Positions 33,575-45,558 are shown, counted from the first letter of the stretch. The stretch: 64,000 nucleotides of DNA from Psococerastis gibbosa (GCA_963971405.1 OZ020488.1:744001-808000); one strand, 5' to 3'. Numbers and translations are program-made. Notes: generated from the sequence alone by a model not told the origin.

Positions 33575-34581
33575 AGATCCGAAGTAAGATCGACCTTCAC
33601 CGATCTGGTTATTGGGTGTAAATGGTTTATAAGCAATTTAGTATGCTAAAGACCATATAAAAATAATGGGTTGCCTGGAAAAATCCTGGCCGGGCTACCA
33701 TTAATTCAAAATTCAAAAATCACTTTTTTGTCGAATTTTCACCGATGTGTTTATGGAAAACATTTTACACTATAGCCATATGTACTAAGTCTATAGAGTA
33801 TGAAAACGTAGGGTTGCCTATATTTTTCTTGGCCAGACATAGGGTTGCCAGGGTTTAAACAGGTACTAAAAATATAGGTATCTTCACCTACTTGTTTATT
33901 GGATGAATTAAACATAGAAATAAGCGCCGTTTTATTGCGAATACGATGATGTAGGGCTGCCTGCAAAAATCCTGGCCAGAATGCAGGTTGCCGAATTTTA
34001 AAAAATGAAATTGTGAACGTACGACAAAGAGATCCGAGAATAGGTCTCGTGCGATAGACGAAGACACAGTTTTCTAGCTGCTGGTGGCTCAATTCCTGGA
34101 AGTAATTAATAAATATCTCTTTGTCATACGGTCACCTTCGCATTAAAATTTCATTTTTTTAAATTCGGCAACCCTCATTCTGTCCAGGATTTTTGCAGGC
34201 AACCCTACATCATCGTATTCGCAATAAAACGGCGCTTATTTCTATGTTTAATTCATCCAATAAACAAGTAGGTGAAGATACCTATATTTTTAGTACCTGT
34301 TTAAACCCTGGCAACCATATGTCTGGCCAATAAAAATATAGGCAACCCTACGTTTTCATACATTATAGACTTGGTACTTATGGTTAGTGTAAAATATTTT
34401 CCATAAACACATCGGTGAAAATTCGACAAAAAAGTGATTTTCGAATTTTGAATTAATGGTAGCCTGGCCAGGATTTTTCCGGGCAACCCATTATTTTTAT
34501 GATCTTTAGCCTACCAAATTGCTTATAAAACCATTTTCATCCAATAAAAAGATCGGTGAAGGTCGATCTTACTTCGGATCT
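33575..34581. repeat. 1.0-kb foldback element with GGCAACCC motifs
   Basis: Two arms of about 460-470 bp (33575-34035 and 34112-34581) are inverted copies with a loop of about 75 bp. The ends are AGATCCGAAGTAAGATCGAC and its complement. Each arm carries about five copies of GGGTTGCC or a close variant, several followed by an ATCCTGGCC or TTCTTGGCC box. There is no transposase. Arm similarity is high but not perfect. Confidence 0.9.
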
Positions 34582-34839
34582 TAGACTATTAAATTTCCTT
34601 AGATTGCACTCTTAAAATGACATTATATCGGAACATTGAATATATTAAATTATTAATAACATTTGGACAGAATGGGACTCGAGGAATGGTAAAACAGTGC
34701 CCCAGAAAGGTATAGGCCTATATTGAGGCTTCGAGTTCCACTCATACTGTACAGTATTTTCTTGATTCCCTGTATATATATATATAAAACCGTTAAATTT
34801 TGACCTACACAAACAGAAATTAGAGGATAAATAATAACT
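34582..34839. other. Spacer, no recognised feature
   Basis: A short AT-rich stretch with a (TA)n run at about 34772-34785 and no gene. Confidence 0.4.
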
Positions 34840-34911
34840 GGACTTGGCGGGATGCGAACCCACGATCTACGCCTAACCGGGGCGTCGTCTTAACCGCTCG
34901 ACCACAAGCCC
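34840..34911 (-). repeat. tRNA-like SINE unit, third copy
   Basis: The 72-nt unit folds as a cloverleaf on the minus strand with acceptor GGGCTTG/CAAGTCC and the same anticodon arm as 2096-2167, including C at position 33. The 3' flank (TTATTTATCCTCTAATTTCTG on the minus strand) matches that of the copies at 2.1 kb, so the flank moves with the tRNA-like part. It sits about 90 bp before the first visible BtpA exon. Confidence 0.75.
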
Positions 34912-34997
34912 ACACACGCACAGCTAAACAACACAGTATACAATGCAGGTAGATATACTAACTTAATATAGATAAGAGTGAAGCGGTGGTTCATAAG

Positions 34998-37900
34998 TCA
35001 TGCACTTCTAGGGAGCCCGAAGAGCTCAGCTAGTGTTGGAGAAATAGTGAGACATGTGCTGAAGGAAGCCGAGGTGTACCTGAACGCGGGCGTGGACGGC
35101 GTCCTCATGGAAAACATGCACGACGTGCCATACTTGCAGACCGTGGGCCCCGAGACCACGGCTGCCATGACCAGAGTCTGTTCCGAGGTCCGCCGGGCGC
35201 TGCCGCCTTCTGTGCCTTGCGGTGTTCAGGTATCTACTAATCTAGGCTTCTCAAACTAAACCACCACTACTATTGATTATGGCGCTGCGCACTAAACAAA
35301 TTACAATTCATAATTCCACCTCCGAAATTTAATAAATGCAAATTATAAGCAGTGCAATGCTGTTGTCGGTTATATTTCAACACGCCCCCAACTTTTAGCA
35401 GTTGTCTATCAATTGCATTTTAGCTGTGTACATTATGTATGCCTAAGTTCAGCACCCACTCTTACACTTTTCTATCATCTGTATCTTAGAATAAGCATTA
35501 ATTATGACAGATTCTGGCGTGTGGCAACAAACAGGCCGTGGCTGTGGCGCTGTCGGCAGAGCTACAGTTCGTGCGGTGCGAGGGGTTCGTGTACAGCCAC
35601 GTGGCAGACGAGGGCTGGGTGGACGCATGCGCGGGCGAGCTTGTACGCTACCGCAGGGCCATCGGCGCTAACCACGTTCTGCTCCTCACCGACATCAAGA
35701 AGAAGCACTCGTAAGTTATGTCATATTCACAAAATAAATTAAATACCCACAAGGCCTTGGGTAATTAACTGATTATATCACTATTATCATTCAAATTTAA
35801 AATTTGCGGACAAAAATTACCTCTCGGATTAAAAAGCATAGAAAAGACTTGCTGGAGCAACTATATAGGCTGCGGGTGAGTTACCTGAACAACACCGGTC
35901 ACAACTGTACGTTTTCTAATTTCAATGTTCTATATATATCTACAGCACCAATGTATTATGAAACTTTTAGATATACAATAAGTTGAAGACTTGAAGCAGT
36001 AGGTATCGTACTTAAACATAGTACAAATATTACATTTATGAGCAGATCCCCACTGCCACATAGATACAGTAGACAGGTTTCCCTCTCCACTTAATTAATC
36101 ATCATTACATAGTACAATACTTGATGAATACTTCTAATAATATAGTTTAGACTTTTTTGGGCCGTTGTTTGGTTTCATGTCATCGTTTGTAACTTTTACA
36201 TTTTAATTTTAACAGTATTTATATCAGCTAAGAATTTGAGCATTTTTAATTTATTTCAGTAGTTACTCATGCTGTTTGAAAGCCTTGGGCCTAACAGTGT
36301 TTAAGCCTAACTAGTGCAGCCTCCAACAGGAGGCTTTTTCTCCAGATCCATCATCCATGCTCAAATATGAATAACTATGTTACGTTATTTTATATCATCG
36401 ATAATCATGACAATAGTCACGTAGTGTTGTGGATCTATGAGTAAGCGAACAAAACGTAGCCTAATTTTCTGTCCCCCACTTGCCCATGTCTGCTAATTCT
36501 TAAAAACCTGTTATTTTGAAAATTTAGTTTCAAAGCTCTTCCCTCCTAACCACCTGTTGCAAAAGGTCTGTGAATGTCCCCCCAGGCCTGTCCCTGCCCC
36601 TCCCCCCCCCCCTAGGATCCTAAATAACCATAAATTTGATAGGTTTTGTCCCATCCATTAAGCGAATAAAGCGACCACTTAAAGCCTTAAAGCCCCACGA
36701 TTTTGTAGGACGTCATCACTATGTTGGGTGTATTTATAACAATATGATAATTTATTAATTTCTTAACAAAATCATCGTCTGCAAAAACCAAAATGTTTTA
36801 GATAGAACGATAGAATGCCTGAAATCACACTACGGTATTTCAAGCCAATTATTATCTCGAGCAAATTCTCCGGGGCCCCCCTCTTCGTCTTTAAAATCTA
36901 ACTGTTACCGCTCTCAAAATGCGCAGAACTCCGCTATTTCAGGCATTAAAAAAAAATCCACGCGGGGGAGACCCCCGGGCCCCTCCTTGTCCAGTTATAT
37001 TCATCGCCAGTAAAATCTAAACGTTACTACTATCAAGATGCGTAAAATCTCACTATTAGAAGCCAATTAAAAAAAAAAAAAAAAAAATCTTCCTCGGGCC
37101 CCCCTTCAGTTCTCCGGAACCCTCGGGCTCCTCATTAATTTATAAGCTGCGTATGAGAACGGTCCCCCTCCCCCTTCGAAAACCTATCGCTACGCCACTG
37201 AGTATTGCTAGGGAGATTCATCTACCTATTGAGACAGCGACCAATGTTCGAATTCCGGAACATTGGAACATTTCTTCACAACTTTTCATGTCATGACCCC
37301 CTGAGCCTAAAACCACCCTCCGTTCAAAATGTTATAAGTCAGTTAATATATTGGTCGCAGAGGAATGAATTAAAATCTGACTGAAAGCCCGTATTATTAT
37401 CTACGGGAATGGTTAGGTACCTATCAACACTTTTTACGACAAATCAATCATTTTCAGAAGGCATCCAGTCGAAGTGAAAATAATTTGATAAGTAAAAGTT
37501 CATAGTCGCCATTGTGGTTCGAAATTTGTGTCTTGATGTTGTGGTCGGGAAAATAATGATAAAATTACATATATATATAACTATTATATACGTAGCGTAG
37601 GTAGAGTAGAGGAAAAGCAGGGTCTGCGGGAACTCCCTGCACCTGATCGGCCAGAGCCGAAAGGGATTTATTTATATTTTTATTCGGGACTTAGCCCCCC
37701 CCCCCAGACTTCTTGAGATTTTCCACCAATGTTAAAAAGGTTCCCAACCCCTAAACATGTGATGCTAGGACTCTGACCCTCAACATGAAGTATATACAGT
37801 ATATAGTGCCTCGGTGCTCACAGGTGTCCCTGGTGTTTCAGCTCGCACGCCGTGACTAGTGACGTCGGCGTGGAGGAGACCGCGGCCGCAGCAGAGCTGT

Positions 37901-38261
37901 TCCTAAGTGACGGCCTCGTGCTGACGGGGTCCTCGACGGCACAACCAGCCAGCGCGGGGGAGCTCGCGCGCGTCAAGGCCACCTCTGGCCTGCCCGTCCT
38001 CATTGGCTCGGGAGTTACCCGACAAAATATGGCGCGATATGCAGCCGCTGACGCTTTCATTGTTGGCTCTGATTTTAAGAGAGATGGCCGGTAAGTTGTC
38101 ACTCCGGAGTTGTCAACTTAGTTTGTCATTCGTCCAGCAATGGCAATTAATTGGAAATAGCCACATGTACATTAATTATTGTCCTTTGTTTTAGTTGGGA
38201 CCAAGAGATTTGTCAACACGCTGTAAACAAGTTCATGGAGAATGTCAGAAATATTAGATGA
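34998..38261 (+). CDS. BtpA-family protein, four 3' exons
   Basis: Exons are 34998-35229, 35511-35710, 37842-38090 and 38195-38261 (TGA). All downstream junctions are GT/AG with matching phases; the first acceptor (AG at 34996-34997) is less sure because its upstream tract is not pyrimidine-rich. The product matches the BtpA/SgcQ TIM-barrel family: HALLGSPKSS near the start, YLNAGVDGVLMENMHDVPYL, FVRCEGFVYSHVADEGW, LLLTDIKKKHSSHAVTSDV, LPVLIGSGVTRQNMARYAAA and a C-terminal FMENVRNIR. BtpA is known from cyanobacterial photosystem I biogenesis; animal members (the F13E9.13 type, annotated mitochondrial) have no settled function. The N-terminus and any targeting peptide are upstream and not visible. 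Confidence 0.92.
35711..37841 (+). other. Large BtpA intron with R2 and R3 repeats
   Basis: The 2.1-kb intron starts GTAAGT and ends TTTCAG. It includes reversed R2 units at about 36855-37150 (core GGGGGAGACCCCCGGGCCCC), an R3 piece at 37203-37340 and long C runs. I see no gene on the other strand. Confidence 0.6.
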
Positions 38262-38749
38262 CATATATATAGACACACAATAATTGCAATAGTGCAATAA
38301 GGTGTGTGTCAAATTAACTATAAAGGCTACGGTTTGCAGTTACAACATTCATAATATAATTAGTAGCCTATTGATAATAAATCAGCCCGTCCTTGTCCAT
38401 GCTAAATTTAATGCAAATTATAGGTGTAATTTTTCTAATTTACTATGTATATAAGAAACGGTTATTTATGAAACAACTTAATGACACTATGACACTTGAC
38501 CAAACATTTCAGGAACAACAAAAAACAATCTAGCTCACTCATTTTAGCCCCCCCCCCCCTCCAGGTCCACCCGTAGCCCCCCCCCCCCCCCAGGATTTAT
38601 GGTGGCAAAAACGTTATGGACGCTATAGGCATAGTATCCACAATAATGAAAGGGAAATTAATTCTTAGTATGCTTATTTTACATGGAAAAAATCATCATA
38701 TTGACCAAGACACTTTCACAAAGAACCGGTCCGAGTTTACTCGAACATG
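38262..38749. other. Intergenic with C-run repeat
   Basis: This holds the 3' end of the BtpA transcript and then a repeat with long C runs (38549-38591) related to 50095-50230 (shared GAAATTAATTCTTAGTATGC-type segment). No gene is seen. Confidence 0.4.
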
Positions 38750-39396
38750 CTTTCCAATTTATAAATCAGCAAATTAGCAAAATTAGGAAATAATTTCCCT
38801 ATGGTTAAATTTCAGATCTCTCCAGGGGGGGGGGGGGAGGTCCACCTCAATATATTAAAACCCCTTAAAACTTATAATGGCATATTCTGGAACGAACAGA
38901 CCAATACATTGTAACAGTAGTAACACGTAATGTATTGGAGCGTGAATTTTCCATAATTTCTCAAAAAATAATTTTTTCCACAGAAGGAAATATTTTTTTG
39001 GGAAAGCAACCTTTCCGTTTTTGTTAACGTATTGAACACCTAAAACATACCTGAAGGTAGAAATAATCGATAGAAAGGTTCCGCAGAAAAATTATTTTTT
39101 AGTCATTTTTCATGAAAATTGAGTTATTTTTATTTTTTTACCCCCAGAAGCAAACTATCAAGGGGCAAGCGACCCCCCGCATTTTGTTAAAATTAATAAC
39201 GACTACAATATATGTGAATTTAAAATAAATCGTTGGAGCCGTTTTTGAGAAATCAGTTTTTTAGACGTTTTTTTTAGTTTTTTGAGAATAAACCCCCCCC
39301 CCCCAATTGAGTTAGCCCCAAATAAAAAAAATGGTCCCGAGGTATGATTTTTGTAAACCTACATGCCAAATTTCATCAAAATCGACCGAGTAGTTT
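38750..39396 (+). repeat. R1 repeat, copy c, 5' part
   Basis: R1 landmarks run in order from the G-run region to TTCATCAAAATCGACCGAGT at 39371-39390. The next expected R1 segment (GACAGACATTTC) resumes at about 49767. The LINE of 39397-49766 lies exactly between, so R1 was the insertion target. Confidence 0.8.
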
Positions 39397-40532
39397 GCCC
39401 GGAAATCGATGAACAGACAGAACTACAGACAGATAATGATATAAATAATATGAATAAAGATAATGGTGAATCGATCTCGTCACCTCAATTAATTGCTGAT
39501 GAATTTAGCTGCTATTTCAGAAACACCATTGAGGATCTCATTAGTCGCATTCCCCATGCGAGTGTTAACAACGTGGGATGGCCAGTAAGTGACACGTTCT
39601 TCCTTGCCCCGGTGGATGCCGGGGAAGTTCGCGCTGCGATTAAATCCCTGAGGCGCACGTCGTCTGCCGGGGTTGACAAAATACCCTCTAAGCTACTTAA
39701 AGATTCCTGCCCTCACCTCATTGGACCTTTAGTTCTTCTGATAAACAGGAGCTTTGACGATGGGGTCTTTCCAATTTGTTTTAAAAAGGCCATAGTTAAA
39801 CCTGTGTTTAAGAAAGGGGCCCGTGATCAAGTACAAAGTTATCGTCCCATTAATCTCTTACCATCTGTATCTAAAATTATAGAAAAAATAGTAAATAAGA
39901 GACTTATTGATTTTCTAAAAAAACATAAGGTACTCTCTCCAGTCCAGTTTGGGTTCCTACCTGGCAAATCTACTGGCGACGCCTGCCTCAAGCTTTATAA
40001 CACTATCCTTGATGGCATTGACTGTAGAAAAGCTCCCCTTAGCCTGCTCTTAGACCTCTCTAAGGCATTTGATACGCTCGACCATGGCATACTTCTGGAA
40101 AAACTGCAAAGGGCAGGCATCAGAGGTGTAGCCCTTAAATGGTTCAGCAGCTATCTTAAGGACAGACAGCAAAAAGTAGTAATTGGATCTGGCGGCTCCC
40201 AGGCGTCATCAGACTGGTGCCCTCTCAGTACAGGTGTCCCTCAGGGCAGTATCCTGGGTCCCTCCCTGTTCCTTATCTATATAAACGAGTTCGCCTCCTT
40301 TATGTCAACTACCTCCCTGGAACCCCATGTGGGACTCTACGCGGACGACGCTGTGCTTACCCTACTATCGCCCAATACCCAGTTAGCTTTGTCCGGAGCT
40401 GGTGAGACCCTTGAGCAAGCTCACCGGTGGCTCGCAGCGAATAAGTTGGTCCTCAACGCGGTTAAAACCGAACTCATTATCCCAAGTTGCACCAAGCACG
40501 GTCACCCAACTCCTAGAGTACTTACTACAAAT
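39397..40532 (+). pseudogene. LINE reverse transcriptase, N-terminal and catalytic part
   Basis: The segments AGEVRAAIKSLRRTSSAGVD, KKAIVKPVFKKGARDQVQSY, RPINLLPSVSKIIEKIVNKR, QFGFLPGKSTGDACLKLYNT, LLLDLSKAFDTLDHGIL, GVPQGSILGPSLFLIYINEF and GLYADDAVLTLL give a complete RT core with YADD. The open frame's ATG at 39363 belongs to R1, which happens to be in frame with the LINE. Endonuclease and ORF1 are absent. The frame is cut by the Polinton-like element after TTNGL. Confidence 0.9.
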
Positions 40533-40538
40533 GGTCTC
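40533..40538. repeat. Target site duplication GGTCTC, left
   Basis: The six bases GGTCTC directly abut the element's left end and recur at 48496-48501. A 6-bp duplication is the established signature of Polinton/Maverick integration. Confidence 0.9.
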
Positions 40539-41064
40539 AGTAGAGTAGAAAGGGGGTTCCTGGGACACTTTTAGGCCACTCTTGCTTTTTACCTCCGGGC
40601 ATGGGGGTTCCTGGGACACTTTTAGGCCACTCTTGCTTTTTACCTCCGGGCATCATTTATGTTCTTATTGTACGTTGTCAGCCTCCGGCTATCAATTATT
40701 TTATACTACTTATATGCTAACCTTGTAGCCTATAAAACCACAACACATCATATGACAGGGGGTTTCTGGGACACTTTTAGGCCACTCTTGCTTTCTACCT
40801 CCGGGCATCATTATTGTTCTTATTCTACGTTGTCAGCCTCCGGCTACCACTTATTTTATACTATACTTATATGCTAACCTTGTAGCCTTTCTTCTTCTTC
40901 CCTTCTCTTCTTCTTCTTCTTCTTCTTCTTCACACAGTGTAAGGGGGTCGCCCCCTCCTGTTATCGGACATCATTCTCATTGTTTAAATAAATAAATAAA
41001 TAAGGACTTTTTGTTCTATTACTAAGCCAACCTAGCGGAGTTAGGGCTATAAAGCCCTCTCTTA
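40539..41064. repeat. Polinton-like left terminal inverted repeat (526 bp)
   Basis: It is the reverse complement of 47970-48495 with no difference that I could find. It contains a 51-bp direct repeat at the tip (GTTCCTGGGACACTTTTAGG units), a longer unit ending TTGTCAGCCTCCGGCTA repeated twice, a (CTT)n run, and at its inner end 79 bp of the SINE 3' part (40986-41064). Confidence 0.93.
40986..41064 (-). repeat. SINE 3' fragment copied into the left inverted repeat
   Basis: This is the last 79 bp of the SINE at 47835-48048, ending abruptly at 41064 with no target duplication on the inner side. The full SINE with its duplication is at the other end of the element, so this piece was copied rather than inserted. 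Confidence 0.85.
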
Positions 41065-41269
41065 TAAGGTATAGTTGAGGTATAAAACACTCCACAACTT
41101 CTTTTTCCGGTCCTCGCAGTATCACTTTCACAGCTGGCCCATATTCTGTTTTGTCTATCTGCACTATTTTCAGTATTTGGTACTTAGCTCCAATCACCAG
41201 TTTTCGCATTGACATGGTGGGCCCGGCTTCTTGGTTGATGGCATTAACTTTATCACATAGAGTTGCCAT
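41065..41269 (-). pseudogene. Small Polinton-type ORF, C-terminus overwritten
   Basis: ATG at 41269. The first 68 or so residues (MATLCDKVNAINQEAGPTMS, MRKLVIGAKYQILKI, TEYGPAVKVIL, VVECFIPQLY) resemble a small protein common beside PolB-type mobile genes in arthropods; its function is unassigned, and an OB-fold-like nucleic-acid-binding role would be a guess. At 41064 the frame enters the inverted repeat and reads SINE sequence to a stop at 40961, so the natural end is lost. A vestigial second copy of the start lies at 47701-47736. Confidence 0.6.
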
Positions 41270-41352
41270 GTTCTAAGATTACACAAATTCACTTGTAAAG
41301 TTGGCGTAGTATTACTTGAATGAAGGTTTGGTCTCAACTAAGCCCCTCAACT
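41270..41352 (-). promoter_or_regulatory. Conserved leader upstream of the small ORF
   Basis: About 80 bp directly before the ATG match the sequence before the PolB ATG (47402-47488) and before the vestigial ATG (47626-47700). Shared blocks, as read on the plus strand here, are CACAAATTCACTTGTAAAGT, GTATTACTTG and GAAGGTTTG. Conservation upstream of different genes suggests a common promoter or translation leader. Confidence 0.65.
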
Positions 41353-41660
41353 GAGATGAGGGTGTATATCAGGTAAAATCATGTTGTGAGGGCCACAGCC
41401 GGAGGGGGATAGTTAAGTAATTTCTCCATTGCACCATATTTGTTAATGTAGGAATCGTTTCTTAATGTTGATCTCTCATACACATCGGTGTATTATAGGC
41501 AGCTTACAACCTTAAATCAAATGACTGATTGGTCCTTCTGTACCTAAGGCACTACATTTATGGTACCCCACCTAGTTCTAAATCGATTGTGTCTCATTAT
41601 CTCTCTTTAATGACCATAATTAACCGGGTTGTATATGTAACATGTGTGAAATAGCATCAG

Positions 41661-42314
41661 TTGCAATTGAAAATGAAGGGTGTCTTGACCACATATTATC
41701 CACTTCGTGATGGACTAAGCATTATTGTTGGTTTACAATTCAAAGCATCAGCATTCGAAGTATACATCATAGTTGGTGATAAGGATCATGAAATTATATT
41801 CAATATGATCGAATGGCAGTCATGGTGTGCAACATTACAATCCTTTCGTTTATATCTACATAAGAAAACAATGTGTGGAAATATGATATGGACTCCTAAT
41901 TTCATCAAATCAAACCTGACGATGATGTTAACGAATGATAATGAATTGGAAATGAAGTCCTCATCATCACATATTAAACTATCTAAAATAAATATTGAGA
42001 ACATACAAGCGTTGAAAGCAATTCTTCATATTGTTTGCCATGAGTTGGAAAAGAAGAAGAGGTTGGCTAATTTCCATCTAAAAAATATTATGGAAGAGAT
42101 ATTTATAGAGTTGGAAACAGATGATGTTTCAATGGAAGCTCTTTTACAGTTTGCCCAATCTCCAGCTCCAATAGTAGCTACTATCGAGGATGTTCGCAGT
42201 AAACTATTGTGGAAGAAGCATCAAAATCAATCAAATCGTAACGTCTTACAAACAACTCATTTTATACAGATACAAATAAAACTGAGAGGAACTTTAATTT
42301 CTGTTTGCCATTGA
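41661..42314 (+). CDS. Polinton-like plus-strand ORF, function not recognised
   Basis: The frame is about 217 codons. The conserved-looking start MKGVLTTYYPLRDGLSIIVG (the second ATG, probably the real start) and NMIEWQSWCATLQSFRLYLH suggest a genuine gene. The middle (ELEKKKRLANFHLKNIMEEI, DVSMEALLQFAQSPAPIVAT) is helical. The last 25 codons overlap the next frame, and the sequence homologous to the DJR-like protein already begins there in the other frame, so a frameshift near 42270 may have joined or split two coding regions. I do not recognise the family. Confidence 0.55.
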   Translation: MQLKMKGVLTTYYPLRDGLSIIVGLQFKASAFEVYIIVGDKDHEIIFNMIEWQSWCATLQSFRLYLHKKTMCGNMIWTPNFIKSNLTMMLTNDNELEMKSSSSHIKLSKINIENIQALKAILHIVCHELEKKKRLANFHLKNIMEEIFIELETDDVSMEALLQFAQSPAPIVATIEDVRSKLLWKKHQNQSNRNVLQTTHFIQIQIKLRGTLISVCH

Positions 42315-43087
42315 AAATGTTGTTTGGATTTTGCGAGGATTTCCGACGAGTTCTACTCAACGTTAAACAAGAGCTTGTCTTAGTACGATCACGCAGCAAT
42401 ACGAATGCCATGCGGGATATTTCAAACACTAAAGACTTGACATTGAAACTGACTACTGTGATGTGGGAAATACCTTTCGTAAGTGTGAGTGATAGTCAGC
42501 GCCTTGAATTGTTGAGTGTACTAAGGGAAAATATTCGGTTGCCGATTGGCTTCCGAACATGGCAACTGTATGAATATCCCAACATTCCCTCATCAACATC
42601 ATCAATTAATTGGCCTGTGCGAATGATTTCTTCAAGTGAAAAACCACGGTTTGCTATTATTGGCTTCCAAGCAGCACGCACAGATGATGTTAAGGAAGAT
42701 GCTAGTGTTTTTGATCAATGCGCTATACGACAAATACAACTATTCCTCGGCTCAGAATGCTATCCATACCATCCGCTACAGGCGAACTTCAGCAAAAATA
42801 CTGTTGCTGTATTATATGAAAATTTTCTCAATTTCCGGAAACACTACTACATGCAGGATGAAGCAACTCCAAACGTTTCCCGTAGTGAATTTCTAAAATC
42901 ATACCCCATTTGGGTTATCGATTGCTCACGACAGAATGAGCTCATGAAAACTAGTGGTGTTGATATACGTTTGGAAATTCATTGTCAAACTAATTTCCCT
43001 GATAAAATGAGTGCCTACTGTCTACTCATTAGTGACTGCTTATATGAATATGTACCTTTAACAGGTATTGTACATCAACTACAGTAG
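42270..43087 (+). CDS. Double-jelly-roll-like protein
   Basis: The frame is open to 43087, but its first usable codon at 42305 is TTG and coding similarity starts slightly upstream, so the true start is either lost or lies in the preceding frame. It contains LFGFCEDFRRVLLNVKQELV, LVRSRSNTNAM, VMWEIPFVSVSDSQRLELLS, FRTWQLYEYPNIPSSTSS, FAIIGFQAARTDDVKEDASV, FLGSECYPYHPLQANFS and IWVIDCSRQNELMKTSGVD. This pattern matches the arthropod DJR-like domain proteins that accompany protein-primed PolB genes and that are thought to derive from Polinton or viral capsid proteins. Whether it forms capsids is unknown. Confidence 0.7.
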
Positions 43088-43368
43088 AACCCTCGATATC
43101 CGGTAAATGAATGTAAACCATTTAATGATATAACAATTTTATAATACATGTATTTTAATAGAAATCAATGTCGTTATAATCACTTAAGATAAACCTCCAA
43201 CACAAGGTTAGTTAGGTTATTAATGTTTGCTGGTAATTAGTTCTAAGAGCCTTACAATCATTTACAATTAGGGTGAGGTATTTTAAAAGAAATCAATGTC
43301 ATTATAATCACTTAGTTAGATTATTTGTGTTTGTTCTGCTGGTAATTAGCTCCAGGGTTGCGATACAA

Positions 43369-45558
43369 TTAGAGTGAAATGCGATAATGACCGTGAGCTA
43401 AACTATCAATTCCATTACGACACACATACCGTTTATCATCATAAGGGCTGAGAGTGAGTTTTTGTTGTTTAATTGTAAAAAGTTTATGATCAATACTTTG
43501 AATACGGTACATTGGTTTACACGAGTCTTTTACACTGTAGGACTTAAATAGGGTATTGTAATAGTCTTGATGGGAAATATGATGTTTGAGGGTTGAGCGA
43601 ACTATACCTTTGCCCACTTTCTTTTCTTTTCCCTCCTCAAACAAGGAATACAATTTGGGGCGTAAAGCAACACATTGTAAAATGTGAGAATGAGCATTCT
43701 CATCTTTAAACGTCCCCACTTTCTTTTTATTTTCAATATTGTATAAGAGATGGTTTGAGGGATATACTGAGTTATCAAATAAATGGGGGTATGGCTTTAA
43801 ATCAACATATAAATCATCACTCTCAACCTCATAAACCAGAGAATCTGTATCTGTTAAAATCAGTGTAGCTTTATCACCATACCTTTGTTTTACAAAGTTA
43901 TAATGAAATTCATACATAACGACCTTAGATAGTTCCAGAACGGTTAGACCAACAAATATTGGCTTATTAAGTAAAATATTAGTTTTTTTTGAGCGGACTG
44001 CAATTAAGTCTTTTGAAAAAATCTGAAAATCTTTAAATGCGGGGGATGAGATAAGTTTGCTAGCTCGTTTGGTAGTGTTAACTAACTCTAATTTTGTGTG
44101 TTTTCTAACATTCTCCATTGTCTTCCCAAACATACTATTAATTTTCAATTTGTAAAAATCCTTCTCGAAATCATTACAAGCTAATTTTCGTTTTTCTGTG
44201 TTAAAATCGATAAAGGGTCGCATCCAAGCGCTTTGTTTAAAAGCTAAAATTTTATGTGTATTTTTTAATTTTAAACCCAATTCTAAACATTGCTTCAAAT
44301 TTCGATAGTGTATAACATAGTTGTGTTTATCGTTTAAGTTGGGAATAAGCTTTGAGATTGTGGATGATAAAGATATATTATTTTCAGCAAGAAATTCCTT
44401 ACAATAGGGGGAAATCATGTTTGAAGTAACAACACAATGTTCGGCTGCCAGTGGGTATTCATTATGTAAGTCGTGCAATTTTTGTGGATATTCCAAGTCC
44501 ACCTGCAATATAAACCCATCATCCCCCTCGTCAGGTATGAGCATTACATCAAAGTTTTTAATTTCTTCCATATCCATCCAACGAAACCCACTGACAGGCA
44601 AAAATTGGCGCATCGCATGTCCGTACAAGTTAGTACAATCCCAATATACTATAAATTTGGATGGTTTATTTGATTCAAATTTTTTTAAGTATTTATTGTT
44701 ACTTTCAGCAAATCTTTTTGAAATCATACTTATACCCCCGCGAATCCCAGCCTCACAAAACAAATGCATATTAGGATCAGTCAACAGCTCAATTTCTACT
44801 CTTGTCATTTTTAAGCAGCTTTGAAGAGCTAGTCCTGGTGCTGTGTACATGTGACAAATTTCAAGGTTATCGTTTTCGAAACATAAGGCTCTGAAGGCTT
44901 CAAAAACATCACAAATAAGAAGGGTGTCTGTTAATACATATAAGTCTTGGTATTCCCCTAAATTCTTTATGTTAAAAACATTCCCCACTTTTTGAGCGTG
45001 TTCATATTGTTCTTGTGAAATCTCCTCTTGAGTTAATCGACTAAAAAATGCTTCGATTGGAGGCAAATGCTCATCATTAAATTTTGATTCATGCGTCATA
45101 TATTCATAGGGGAAGACACCTTTCCTCAACATTAAGTCTAACTTTTCACCCACAAAACATGTTTTCATAATTTGAAATTTATCTTTACCCACATCAACAA
45201 GATTTTTTACTAAAGAGTCTAATGAGGTGGCCATAAATTGGTATGTATCTAAAAAGCGTAACTCCCCAATACTGAAGGCTATATATTCCTCCATAGTTTT
45301 AGCTATACATGTAATTTTTATATTTTTTAGCTTCCCAACCCCTTGCATGATAAGATGTCCATCATAATGTCTCAAGTTATGCATAAAAACGGGGATATGT
45401 TTTGGAGTTCGAAAATTGCTCATATTACAGACATTATGTAATGCTTGTCTATATTTCCCCGTTATATGGCAGTGGTCTATTACTCGATCAGCTCCTAGTG
45501 GCTTTTGACAAACATTAATTACAAATGATAGAGTTTTTAAAATTTTCTCTATCCTCAT
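43369..45558 (-). pseudogene. Protein-primed DNA polymerase B, polymerase part
   Basis: This 729-codon frame carries the C-terminal two-thirds of a family B polymerase of the organellar/viral, protein-primed type. Visible are DHCHITGKYRQALHNVC (a Cys/His segment), IPVFMHNLRHYDGHLIMQGV (exonuclease II region), VYWDCTNLYGHAM (motif A), KLKINSMFGKTMENVR (motif B) and LILTDTDSLVYEV (motif C with the catalytic DTD). All polymerase motifs are present. It is out of frame with the N-terminal part (45515-47401) because of a 4-bp tandem ATTA at 45514-45521, so the gene as a whole is broken. Confidence 0.92.
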
